Shown: in pieces, positions 54,301 to 64,000 of the stretch
Layout: each line of letters begins with the position of its first letter
How positions within the stretch are numbered: position 1 is the stretch's first letter
Origin: Beroe forskalii
Taxonomy: Eukaryota > Ctenophora > Nuda > Beroida > Beroidae
DNA: 64,000 nucleotides
Reading direction: 5' to 3'
Assembly (NCBI GenBank): GCA_011033025.1
Contig: WFMF01000086.1
Span: 310,001-374,000 of the forward strand
The notes under the pieces: generated by a model
Told to the model about the DNA's origin: nothing
What the model saw: the letters and a program-made list of their open reading frames with translations, nothing else
Database searches by the model: none
Program-made: the position numbers and the translations under genes

Positions 54301-57300
54301 AAGATATCAATCGCCAGTTGAACAAAAATGTTGATTTTTCGTCTGTGATGACCGATTTTTTGGTTTTTTGCCGTATTTTCAGGCTATGTCAATATTGCGA
54401 TTTTTCCCGACGAGATCGAAAATTTTCACTCAAAATCATGTTTTTGTAACATATTGTGACTAACTAAACGGTTTTCAAGCAATTTCGAACAAATTTTGAA
54501 GTTTTTGAAAAAAAATTTTTTCGAGACATCATGATGTCATGATGTCATCACTGAGTCATCACCGACTCTGAAACGGCTCTGACAGTGTCTAATGACCTCC
54601 TACTACCGTACTTGATCATCTAAACCCATCAGAACACCAGAAATGGGCCAGAAACACGGATTTCAATTTTGTCACATTTTGTTACAAATGTTGGCAATTC
54701 CGGGGATTCATCTACTGTATGCGTAACGCGCAGCGACATTTCATTTTACAAAGGTCCCAGGTCACGTGACCAATCAAAAGCCGCGGCGCGCGGCGCGTGC
54801 GGCGAATAGCCCCGACCTCCTAAATTTAGCCCCTTCATATCCTTTTCTCAAAAAAGAATTAAGGAACATGATGATTTATCAAATTAATAATACTGTCATT
54901 TGCACGTAACTGGCTGGCTACCGACCGTGGTTCGTAGTGATAAACCTGAAATGTTCCGTCTAAAATACTCAGACTGCTGGCAGGAACGTATTGGTACTTG
55001 GTAGCATTGAGAAAGGTCAAAATCGCAAGTTTCGTAATAAATCATTACTTTGCGGGAGCAATCATACTCCCTAAGCTTTATCTCTCGATTTTAATGGCTG
55101 CTGTGAAGGACGTACAGCGTAAGGACGGTGTGGCAGTGCACACAGCAGACAAGAGACTAGAGGTGGGAAGTAAGGTTGATGTGGTCGTGGATTGGAAGAG
55201 ACGTTACGACCACATGCAACAACACACCGGTACGTAATGAACCTGCTAAGTGAATATTGGGTTTCAATCTGGAAATAGTTTCAATTTGATTTACATTGAA
55301 CTCTTCAATTGCTTATAATTTCAGGACAGCATTTGTTGAGTGCCATTGCCGAACAAGCGCCTTATCACTACAATACCGTGTCATGGAACTTAGGTCAGCA
55401 GACTTACATTTTGACACTTTCAACACAGAAATTTGATAAAATCCTTCGAATTCTATTTTGATTAGAGATTACTGTTGCATGATTGGTGATATCTAAGGCG
55501 TAATATTGCCACTGCAGTGACGTGTCATTATTTGTCAGGAGCTACGGTATCGCACGTGGAACTGAACACTCCCAAAATAACTGAGGATGTGAAAATGGAG
55601 ATCGAACGGAAGGTTAATAGGTTAGGGTGATCCATTTCACTTTACTTGACTTTTAAATATACAGTGTGTAGTTATGCAATATTAGCGATATTGTGGCAAA
55701 TTGCATCATCACTTATCGGGCATTTCCTCAAGATGAGTAAACGAAGTTTGCTTTATGTGAGTGAAGGAGTGAGGTCCCGTGTATTATCACTGATTCACGA
55801 GTTGAATTGATTGATCTGCATGTGTACAATTAATAAATTTTCAAGTCCTGGGATTCATGAATTTTTTCTGCTCTAATTGCAGCTACAATGTCAAATTTCC
55901 TTCCACAGGTATATTTCGCGACATTTCACAGCTCATAAATTCTAAATCGCTTTAATTTTGCGGGGGTGAGTCAATGACAGCCATTTGTTACGAAAAAAAC
56001 CACATACCTAAATCATTACGAATGTCAAAAGTTTTCTCACTTCGATTTGGAAACGTTTGGAAATATTAAACTTAAATTCTGCAATTTTCTTCGAATTAAC
56101 AGACTTGAAAGAAGTATCACTTTGCCTGAAGAAGTCATGATCAGTAAACATTGCGTATGTGTAATATTATCATATATTCACATATTTGTTTTATTTGTAT
56201 CAACTGACTCCATACAGTCGCAACAGTCAGCTGTTCGTGTGTCTTGACAGTCAAAACCTCCCCGCATCTGATCACTCACTGTACGTACAACAAAATCTGA
56301 GCTTTTTATTTCTTACTGTGTCTCCTACTGCTCTGAGTGTTAGACTCGCTAGCAACTTCCAGTTTACTGTCATGGAGATTGTGGGTTCTGCCCGGAAACT
56401 ACGGTTTGATCGTAAAGACATCCTGGGGGAGGGAAGTAAAGGGACGTGTGTTTACAAGGGAGCCTTCGAAAACAACATCCCCGTGGCTATCAAGAGGATG
56501 GTGTACACCATTACCACGGACTGGAATGAAGTGATGAAGGAAGTGAAGACTCTCCAGAAGATGGATCATCCCAATGTCATCAGATACCGTCTCTTTGACA
56601 AGGACAGGGACTTCGTCTACATTGCCCTGGACTTGTGCGACATGTCGCTCATAGACTTCCTCAAGAAGTCAGTGGTGGATACCCGGTACAGCAGTGGGAG
56701 TGATGAGCGGATAAAGTTCAAGATATCCATCCTCAAGGATATCCTCAACGGCCTGGGATATCTCCACAAGATGGGGGTTATCCACCGGGATCTGAAGCCA
56801 CAGAACGTGCTGGTGAAGCACAGTGTGGCTGCTGAGTTCAGAGTGGTGGCTGTGATCTCCGACTTTGGGCTGAGTCTGGAGATCCCGGAGGGCAAAGTCA
56901 CGTGACAGCCACAGAGGGCGGCTCCAAGGGGTGGACAGCGCGGGAAATGCTGGACAACCACCCTGCTAACCGGTACAGCAAGGGCAGAAAGAAGTTCAAG
57001 AAGAGCATGGACGTCTTCTCCTTCGGTTGCATTGCTCAGATGGTCCTCCACTCCGCATCCGACCCCACCAATAGGTGGGCACACCCCTTTGGGGACGAGA
57101 AGACTAGAGAGAGGAACATCTACCTAGGCAACAGGGTCGCATACCTCACCCGACCCAATGTGGCTATGAACTGCCATGACGTTCTGGCAGATCTTCTGAT
57201 TGGAATGTGCGTTGGCATGGAGCCAAAGGAGCGTCCAACCACTGAGGATATCCTGAACTTCCCTCTCTTCTGGAATTTTGCCTATGGCATCCACTTCTTG

Positions 57301-60300
57301 GAGAAAATATTCAATGATTTCAAGGACAAATTTGAAACGGAAGACATCGTCAAGACCCTCGAACAGAACTGGAACAAGTATTCCCCCGAGCCGTTCTCTC
57401 AGAAGATCCCTGAGGCGTGGGGCTACCACGTCTTCTGTCGAAAGGAAGCGAAGCAAGGCAAGCCGAGTGAGAAGTACCTCTTTAACAGCCTGCTGAGGAA
57501 TGTGCGCAACATCAGACAGCACTGTATTGAGGCTGCGGGGCGGTACACGCAGCCTCACAAACCACCGGGTTCAAAGGAGGAGACGAAGTTGGAGGAAGTG
57601 CTGGGGAACATGTCAGACGAGGACATTGGGAAGTACTTCCTGTCTCGCATTCCCCTTCTCCTGCCTGTCACATACCTCACGTTCTTTGAGCATGCCCGAC
57701 AGAAGGGTGTCCTTCAGGAGTACTTTAAGAACACAGGGGGTTGTGTGTTTGGGGTGGAGGCTGCTTGGAGCACATTGGACAGGCTGACTGGCAAGAAACC
57801 TGTGAGGAGCAGGTCACAGTCAAGGTCTACCTAGGGAGCAAAGGATCTTGGTTTAAGGGCCTTGCTCGACCAACGAGCCAAAAGTCTACGTAGAATCAGA
57901 GTGGACTGATACGGATCGATGATTACAGAGCATGCAGATCAGAAAGCCTAGAGAACCTGCTCCGAAATCCAGACGAGGAGCGAACTGCTTTTTATTGAAT
58001 GAAATTCTCGAGTATTCGATTTGTTATTAAACTTGAAATTTAAAAGTACCTGATCGATGTAAATGGTGGAATATTGGATGAATAATGACTATTGACTATG
58101 TGTTTAAATATTACAGATGATTTATGTTGTTGACTATAATTGTGTGACAGTTACTTTGATTTATTACTGGTTCTCAATTTCATATTTTCTACTTTTTCTG
58201 AAGAAAAAGATTGCTTCAATTCTAATAAGCATCACCACTTCACCAAAATCTCACATGTCAAAGGCACTGCCAACAAATTCCGCAGTTTGTGTTTCCATCA
58301 CACTGTAATTTCTCAGTTTGATCCAAGCTGCAGTGCCAGTCGTCACCAAAGTGTTCTGCAGTAAGGATGACGAAGGGCTCTCCTCGGCGCACACCCGGGG
58401 ACTCCCGGCTGATCACTCAGGCCCTGTGAGAGGTATTTTCAAAATTTTAGAAATATTTCTAAAATGTTTGGTCGAAATTATCATCTTATTATGTCTGGAT
58501 TATGTCAATGCGGACAGATTGAGATAGGGTTAAAAGGACTTCCCAGAACTCACTGCATTACGATTATGTTGAATTGTCTGTCGTACTGAAATTATCATCT
58601 TATTATGTCTGGATTATGTCAATGCGGACAGATTGAGATAGGGTTAAAAGGACTTCCCAGAACTCACTGCATTACGATTAAAATAAAAGAAGCACGACTT
58701 GTTAAAAATAAAACAAGTCGAGCGTGCATTCCATATTAAACTGATTTGTTACTTAACGGTTTATAAGATTCACTTGGAGCTGGTTTGGTAGTTGGCTTTG
58801 TTCCCAAACAAAGTTTTCAGTTTAGCGATTAAGGTACAATTAATTAATTGAAAATATTTGAACTCGACATTTCGAAAGAACAATAAAACTTTTTATCTCG
58901 AAAATTGCTGTTTAGTCAAGTCTGTTTGATATTCAAAAAAATGATGAATGTAAGCCGTAAAAGTTGGTAAAAGCAGTGAAGGGTCATGAGAATCAAATTG
59001 TTGGACACGCTCCAAATAATCGTATTAATTTTGCAAAGCTTGTTTATAATATTCAATTTATTTGGTTATAAACCTCTCTCAACTAACTGCCACATTATAA
59101 CATCTAATTCTCAATTACAAAAGTACTCTGAACTGATACTCCTGAAAGTCTAGGAACACGCTTCTATCATCTTCGTATCAGGCCCTGTGAGAGTGGTTGA
59201 GATCGAGGGTGTGGATCAGAACATGTGTTGTGGCACTCACTTGACCTGTCTGTCTCAGGTAACGCTGCGTTTTATAGTCAATAATCAATACTTCAATAGC
59301 TGAGCTTTAGAGCTTACTGCTTCAAATCTTCATTCTTTAATTGTGCAGAATTTCTCGTTTATAGCGGCCAAAGTTCCACGAATGATAAACCAGAATCCCA
59401 GCACGAGTTTAAAACACTATGATGATCTGTGGTAAACTAAATTACCCAGGATCTTTCAATTATTGAGGTAGGGATCGTTCACATACAACGTAATCAATTT
59501 CTGCCCGATTTCAGCTGCCTTCCCTGACCCGACCCCCCCGTTATAATCAAGTTTATAGTAGTTGCATTTAAACACCGGATCTATGGCCCTGGCAAGGGTA
59601 CGCCTTTTCCAGCTGCCATCTCCGGCTGACCCGACCCTCCTCCGTTATCCATATCTTCTCCGGCAGAGCGCTAATCTCTCTAAGGATATAATCTCCTCCT
59701 GCGGCTAGTTTTCCCTAATCTCCCCCCGGCTGGCATTCCACCTAACCGGACCGGAACTTTGGAAGCATCATTAACATGTTCTGTTCAATAAACACCGGAT
59801 CTATGGCCCTGACAAGGGTACGCCTTTTCCAGCTGCCATCTCCGGCTGACCCGACCCTCCTCCGTTATCCATATCTTCTCCAGCAGCTAGTGAACTGCTA
59901 ATCTCCCCTACCCGCAGATCCAGATGATCAAGCTGCTGCACACGGAGTCTAAGCGAGGACACACCCTTCTCTACTTCGTGTGTGGAGACAGGGTGTTGTC
60001 TACATTACAGACAGCACTGAACATACAGCACCAACTCAACGCTCTCCTCTCATGCCCGCCTGATGCCTTCCCGCCAATGGTCAGTTGCGTGTACCAAACT
60101 GAAGCTGCTCTTGTTAGAAAGCATTCACTTTGATTTAATCTCTCCAAATCTTTCTTACTACTTTTTATTTTCAGGGAAGTCTGGCATTAAATTATGTTAT
60201 TTGATGTGATTTCTATTTCACTCTCTTTGAAAGTTTCCAGGGCATATCGTTATTAAATTTTACTGATGACAAAGTTCCATCTTGCTTACAAATGGTAAAC

Positions 60301-60946
60301 CACATAACAATGCTCACGTTAGCTAACAGGCTTCCCTTGTTTTTTCGAATTTTGAATGTTTTGCAAACAAAAACCACAGCCCACATCCCCTCAGGTCGAT
60401 AAGTTGAGTAAGGAATGTCGAACATTCCGCAAAACAGCAGAGAAGTTATCCGAAGAGTTGGCTGTAATCCACGCTGCGTCGCTGAGGGACTCGCGTGACG
60501 CTGTGTTGAGCATGCACAGAGGAGCGAGTGATAACGAGTACAGCTTGACATTGCAGAGGGAGTTGAGGGAAGTGTGTGAGAAGAGGGTGTTGCTGCTGAC
60601 GATGGGAGAACAGGTGATGAGGGGGGGGTGATTTGCTTTCAACTATTTATTTAGATCTTTATTTAAAAAACAAATATTCTGCAATTAGAGTAAATTATTA
60701 ATGCCACCATTCTGGTACATTTCACTCGTTTTCACTCAGGTAATCTTACCACCCCGTACTTCACAGAACAACGCACAGTTCGTATTGCGTGGACCGGTGG
60801 ACATTGTCGACCAGTTAGGAAAGGGCGTGGCTCAGAAGTTGGGCGGAAAGGGTGGAGGAAAGGATGGGAAATTCCAGGGGAAATTCAGTGACCTGAGGAA
60901 AATAGATGAGACACTACAGTTTTTGATGGAAAACTTTAAGTTGTGA
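45370..60946 (+). CDS. AARSD1: AARSD1, alanyl-tRNA editing protein
   Basis: Exons: 45370-45438, 45609-45730, about 55109-55229, 55325-55393, 55539-55620, 58317-58432, 59182-59258, 59918-60079, 60395-60613 and 60740-60946; about 414 codons against 412 in human. The protein is a free-standing homologue of the AlaRS editing domain that removes Ser or Gly from tRNA-Ala in the cytosol. It starts MLLKCQREPF and has FAEGGGQPCDHG. The zinc/editing site residues are present: HMQQH (exon 3), GQHLLSA (exon 4) and CCGTH (exon 7). The C-terminus has GGKGGGKDGKFQGK as in AlaRS C-domains. Splice phases agree from exon 3 on. Exon 2 ends in phase 2 but exon 3 opens in phase 0, so a small exon is missed, a base is missing, or the border is wrong. 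Intron 2 (9.4 kb) carries satellites; intron 5 contains a nested kinase gene. Confidence 0.9.
46080..47640 (+). repeat. about 175-bp satellite array, left arm
   Basis: About nine units, each with AAAATGGCAAAAAGTCGATT, CCACCAACAGATTTTCCTGA, TTTTGCAGGGATGTTCATTT, GAAACCATAAAGAAAATTGG and CGAGATATAAGGTCAAACGC. Units shorten and degrade after 47200. Confidence 0.9.
47641..48419. other. spacer between the inverted satellite arms
   Basis: About 780 bp. The left edge still has satellite scraps. The centre (47860-48400) is unique AT-rich sequence without a recognisable gene. Confidence 0.6.
48420..52400 (-). repeat. about 178-bp satellite array, right arm (inverted relative to the left arm)
   Basis: About 22 units that are the reverse complement of the 46.1-47.6 kb units (for example GACAATGATGAAATGAACAT, CTGTTGGTGGGAACA). 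Small indels between units look like long-read consensus noise. Open frames up to 186 codons across them arise from the repeat itself. Confidence 0.9.
52590..52985. other. homopolymer-scrambled consensus
   Basis: Nearly only runs of A, T, G and C. It lies at the junction between the 178-bp array and the 500-bp foldback unit, so it is best read as an assembly or polishing artefact hiding a real junction. Confidence 0.85.
52986..54716. mobile_element. second foldback-like element with the same about 500-bp unit
   Basis: Direct units run from 52986 to about 54011, followed by the inverted unit to 54716. The right end (GGGGATTCATCTACT) is identical to that of the 15.8-19.6 kb element. The left end is lost in the scrambled stretch, so a target duplication (expected GTATGCGTA, 54717-54725) cannot be checked. 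The last inverted unit ends about 390 bp before AARSD1 exon 3. Confidence 0.75.
56372..57834 (+). CDS. kinase-KEN protein 2 (IRE1/RNase L-like), intronless, one frame break
   Basis: ATG 56372 opens 177 codons with Gly loop GEGSKGTCVYKG (19-30), Lys in VAIKR (41), complete HRDLKPQN (138-145) and DFG (164-166). The frame meets TGA at 56903. The next frame, from 56902, continues without a gap in homology (GGSKGW, DVFSFGC, WAHPFGDEKTRERNI, FPLFW) into a KEN domain with LLRNVRNIRQHC and YFLSRIPLLLPVTYL, stop 57834. One missing base near 56900 explains the break; total about 486 residues. RN-x3-H is kept. It lies in AARSD1 intron 5 on the same strand. It is GC-rich, unlike kinase 1. ATTAAA at about 58026 may serve for poly(A). 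Whether the break is real or a consensus error is open. Confidence 0.82.
58427..59197 (+). repeat. AARSD1 intron 6 bounded by a 16-bp direct repeat
   Basis: TCAGGCCCTGTGAGAG stands at the exon 6 end just before the donor GTATTT and again at the acceptor side, where CAG/GCCCTGTGAGAG starts exon 7. Use of the first AG would duplicate four residues (GPVR) in the protein. Confidence 0.75.
58474..58680 (+). repeat. 93-bp direct duplication inside AARSD1 intron 6
   Basis: 58474-58566 and 58588-58680 appear identical (GAAATTATCATCTTATTATG to CTGCATTACGATTA), separated by 21 bp. An imperfect hairpin (GCACGACTTGTT with AACAAGTCGAGCGTGC) follows at about 58692-58727. Confidence 0.85.
59471..59560 (+). 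mobile_element. partial Harbinger-like MITE end
   Basis: GGGATCGTTCACATACAACG then TAATCAATTT matches the left end of the 33357-33794 element. The right end is not seen before the next repeat begins. Confidence 0.5.
59569..59885 (+). repeat. about 100-bp direct duplication in AARSD1 intron 7
   Basis: AAACACCGGATCTATGGCCC to CATATCTTCTCC occurs at about 59569-59665 and again at about 59790-59882 with two or so changes. Its pyrimidine-rich end lies just before the exon 8 acceptor. Confidence 0.8.
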
Positions 60947-61517
60947 TGTTTATTTATTGTAAATTCTAGTTTCATTTATTTGTACAGCTGATTTATTGTA
61001 TTTGTATAGCAGTTATCGCTACCAATTGATGAGTTATTTTCATTTTATTCGCCATTTTAGGTACCTGGCTGTGTATATTTATCGACTTGAAGTACTTGGC
61101 ACAATTTTACGGTTGTTTTTTGTCCGCGTTCTAGATTTATTTCATATTTTCTATATCACATTACCGAAATCATTGAGGAATTGTATTGCGACCTAACTGC
61201 ACAGTTCTCAAGAACCAATAATTCATTGCGTCACTCGTAAATTTGATTTTGCGACGGGTGACCACTAATATTAATAATATAACCTATTTTACGGCTTCCC
61301 GTATGTAAGTAAAATGTAAACCCGGTAATTAGGTTTCGTCACGCGAATCTCGTTGCATAGTTTCAAACAGGGACGTTTGCCTATTTTCATACTTTTTACT
61401 TTACTTTAGTTCATTATAAGGGATGTGCGGGATGTGTAGGGACTAAGATAGTTTCTGTTTAGAGCTGAATCCTCGTCTCCATTCTATTCTAACCTCCCAT
61501 GCTTATTTGAGCTCAGC

Positions 61518-63655
61518 ATGTTGAAGTCTCTGCCTCGGGTCCTCCTCTGCTCCACTACTCGCAGTGTGGGTGCCGCCACCTCCTCAAGGTGTTTTGGCGC
61601 AGCAGCTGTGGACCCTGCCCCTTCGAGCGCCCAGCAGGCGATATTCGACCGGGAGGCGCTGTACGGAGCCCACAACTACCATCCTCTACCGGTGGCGCTT
61701 GCTAAGGGGCAAGGAGTCAAGGTAATGCCACCATCTGTCGTCCTAGGATACCAGCCCCAAATGCCAAAATGATGCCTTCTTTGGTATTGTTGTTGATTTG
61801 CCTGCAAATTTGCCTGCAGATTCAAAGTAGAAACACGGGGTAAAGTGTCGCCTCGCCCACCCGCTTTTTTAAAATTTTTTTATTATACTCGACAATTCCA
61901 CTTCCAGCGCTTTTGTCTACTTCTTTAATTTCTTCAGGTCTGGGATACCGATGGGAACCAGTACTTCGACTTCTTGGCAGGTTACTCAGCACTCAACCAG
62001 GGACATTGCCACCCTCGAATACTGGAGACACTGCACCGACAGAGCCAGGTCTTATGAGGAGACAGGAGGAAAGGGGATGTGTAAGGAGGGAGGGGGTCTG
62101 TAAGGTTGAAGGTATGGGGGTTTGGAGAGTTTAAGGTTTGTATAAGGACTAAGGGGGTTTGTAGGGGTCGACGGTACGTAAGGGGTCCTGACACCCATTC
62201 CTCAGGTCTTGACGCTTACCTCCCGTGCCTTCTACAACAACGTGCTGGGGGAGTATGAGGAGTACATGACAAATCTGTTTGGTTTTGACAAGCTGCTGCC
62301 AATGAACACGGGGGTGGAGGCTGCTGAGACTGCAGTGAAGCTCGCTAGGAAGTGGGGTTACAAGGTGAAGGGGATACCTGATAATCAGGCCAGAGTGCTC
62401 TTCGCTGAGGACAACTTCTGGTAGGTGTGAGAAGGAGTGCTGTAGTCTCCTGATAGTGATATTGCTCAATTAAATTCATATGCTGTTAATGTTAATTTCT
62501 ATATGCTGTTAATAACCTATCAATCTTCCACTTGATTATTCTCATTTTTCGAAATCAGCTGCATGAAAGTCACGGATCACTCGTAACCATTCTACATTTC
62601 AGGGGTCGCTCCATCGCCGCCTGCTCCTCTTCCTCCGACCCCTCCTGCTACCAGGGGTTCGGTCCCTTCACCCCGGGATTTGACCTGATCCCTTTCAACA
62701 ATCTGGCAGTGTTGGAGGAACGCCTCAAGGATCCCAACGTGTGCGCCTTCATGGTGGAGCCAATTCAGGGGGAGGCGGGGGTGAATCTGCCTGATGACGG
62801 GTTAGTGCTCGTGTGAGGCGGACACCTCAATATGCTTGAGGTGGATCGTGCAAATGTTTTAATAGTTGAGCACTTGCTAAGTGAATTTATAAGTTTATAA
62901 GTCGTCCATTATCAAGAAGAAAGTAAAACACTTTGCCCAATTTCCCAGAATCCCTCTTCAACCCTTCCTAACTTCCCTGCTCTGCGCAGCTCACCCCTTG
63001 TCCTCTCCTAATCCCTCCTAATGTCCCCTCCTCTACCCCCTCCTATTACTCTGACCTCCCCAGGTATTTGCGCGGAGTGCGGGCGCTGTGTGACCAGTAC
63101 AACGTCCTCTGGATCGCTGACGAGGTGCAGTCCGGGCTGGGTCGCACCGGACGTCGCTCCGCGTGCGAGTGGGAGGGGGTGAAGCCGGACATTCTAACGC
63201 TGGGCAAGGCTCTGGGAGGGGGCGTGTTCCCAGTGTCCGCTGCCCTCACACGGGACGAAGTGATGCTCTGCATTCAGCCTGGGGAGCATGGTAGTACGTT
63301 TGGAGGGAACCCGCTAGGATGTCAGGTCGCCATGACAGCCATGGACGTGTTGGAGTCAGAGGGTCTCTATGACAACGCCATTCAGATGGGAGATATATTG
63401 ATGAAGGAGTTGAAGCAGTTACCTAGTGAGGTGGTGGAGTTGGTGCGAGGTCGGGGCTTGTTTTGCGGAGTTGTAATCCGGGAAACGGAGCAGTTCAACG
63501 CGTGGGCAGTGTGCATGAAGCTGCGGGACGCCGGACTACTCGCCAAACCCACCCACGGACACATCGTACGCTTTACGCCTCCTATTGTTATTAACAAGCA
63601 GGAGATGGAGCAGGCCACCGAGATCATCTGTAACACAATCTCCAGCTTCATGTAA
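61518..63655 (+). CDS. OAT: ornithine aminotransferase, mitochondrial
   Basis: Five exons: 61518-61721, 61938-62048, 62206-62420, 62603-62800 and 63064-63655. All junctions are GT..AG with matching phases (0,0,2,2), and the total is 439 codons, the length of human OAT. The enzyme is a PLP-dependent class III aminotransferase of the mitochondrial matrix that interconverts ornithine and glutamate semialdehyde. The first 30 or so residues ([20 protein letters not shown]) form an Arg/Ser-rich presequence. Then come [67 protein letters not shown] and the PLP Lys in LGKALGGG (about residue 291). [14 protein letters not shown] and GLLAKPTHG complete the signature. No break is seen. AATAAA at 63966. 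Confidence 0.95.
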
Positions 63656-63689
63656 TCTGCAACACCATCTCCAGCTTCATGTAATCTGC
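63632..63689 (+). repeat. 29-bp tandem duplication across the OAT stop codon
   Basis: AACACMATCTCCAGCTTCAT then GTAATCTGC occurs twice (63632-63660, 63661-63689). The first copy holds the last codons and the stop; the second lies in the 3' UTR. Confidence 0.85.
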
Positions 63690-63965
63690 GCAACTCGGAA
63701 TTCCGGAATGATTCTTATTTCTTGAACTCGCGACACGTCCTGTGTTTAGACAAACTATTTTTTGAAAGACCCTTCCCGTGAAATCAGGAAGGAGATATTA
63801 GGGTCCTTTAGGAACATAGCCACTACTAAGTCTAAATAGGCTGTTTAATCAATTAATGTTCTTTACAGCACTAATTGTAGGTTTGTTGGGTTTTCTCTCT
63901 ATTGTCAGACATAGTGCTGTTTTATAAAGACATCAATTATTCATGATATGATGCACAATAGTTTT

Positions 63966-63971
63966 AATAAA
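63966..63971 (+). terminator. poly(A) signal of OAT
   Basis: AATAAA about 310 bp after the stop codon. Confidence 0.55.
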
Positions 63972-64000
63972 ATGCGTCGAGTTGATATTTTCTCAATTGG

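Noticed and set aside
53041-54716. Frames in the foldback arms
   Set aside because: Short, not shared as frames between units, no protein features.

Overview
This is a eukaryotic nuclear window, almost certainly from an invertebrate metazoan. It has spliced genes with GT..AG introns, AATAAA poly(A) signals, non-LTR retrotransposons, MITEs and large satellite arrays. I cannot name the phylum. Most of the DNA is AT-rich. The assembly is poor in places: a 100-N gap at 30483-30582, and homopolymer-scrambled consensus at about 28.1-30.5 kb and 52.6-53.0 kb.

Left part (1-15 kb). A KDM2-type JmjC histone demethylase runs off the left edge on the minus strand; seven exons with matching splice phases lie between 6723 and 1. 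Its third intron segment from the start side (1370-6261) holds a nearly full-length CR1/L2-like LINE in antisense orientation. A minus-strand ankyrin-MYND gene lies at 9177-10533. Around it are small foldback/MITE elements at 8.4, 10.8 and 12.0 kb.

Middle (15-34 kb). This is a mobile-element zone: a 3.8 kb foldback-like element made of about 500 bp tandem units in inverted arms with a 9-bp target duplication; two nearly identical copies of a 228-bp segment with strong three-way-junction folding potential, one split by a decayed LINE; a frame-broken RAG1-like transposase remnant (24.2-25.2 kb, minus); fragments of a small membrane-protein gene; a minisatellite; and LINE fragments.

Right part (34-64 kb). 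Genes here are on the plus strand: CHMP1 (ESCRT-III); an intronless kinase-KEN (IRE1/RNase L-like) gene; AARSD1 (alanyl-tRNA editing protein, about ten exons over 15.6 kb) whose intron 2 carries large inverted satellite arrays and whose intron 5 holds a second intronless kinase-KEN gene; and mitochondrial ornithine aminotransferase (five exons, 439 codons). Between CHMP1 and the first kinase lie a MITE with 125-bp inverted repeats, an exact 143-bp tandem array, a cluster of GC-rich hairpins sharing a CCC-TTC-GGG core, a 132-bp tandem array and a duplicated copy of the kinase 5' region cut off by a LINE ORF1 fragment.

The most unusual items are the pair of short kinase-KEN proteins lacking both the IRE1 lumenal part and RNase L ankyrin repeats, the RAG1-like fossil, the foldback elements, and the two structured-DNA elements at 15.4 and 39.1 kb. 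All gene names rest on reading translations against remembered family motifs; no database search was run.
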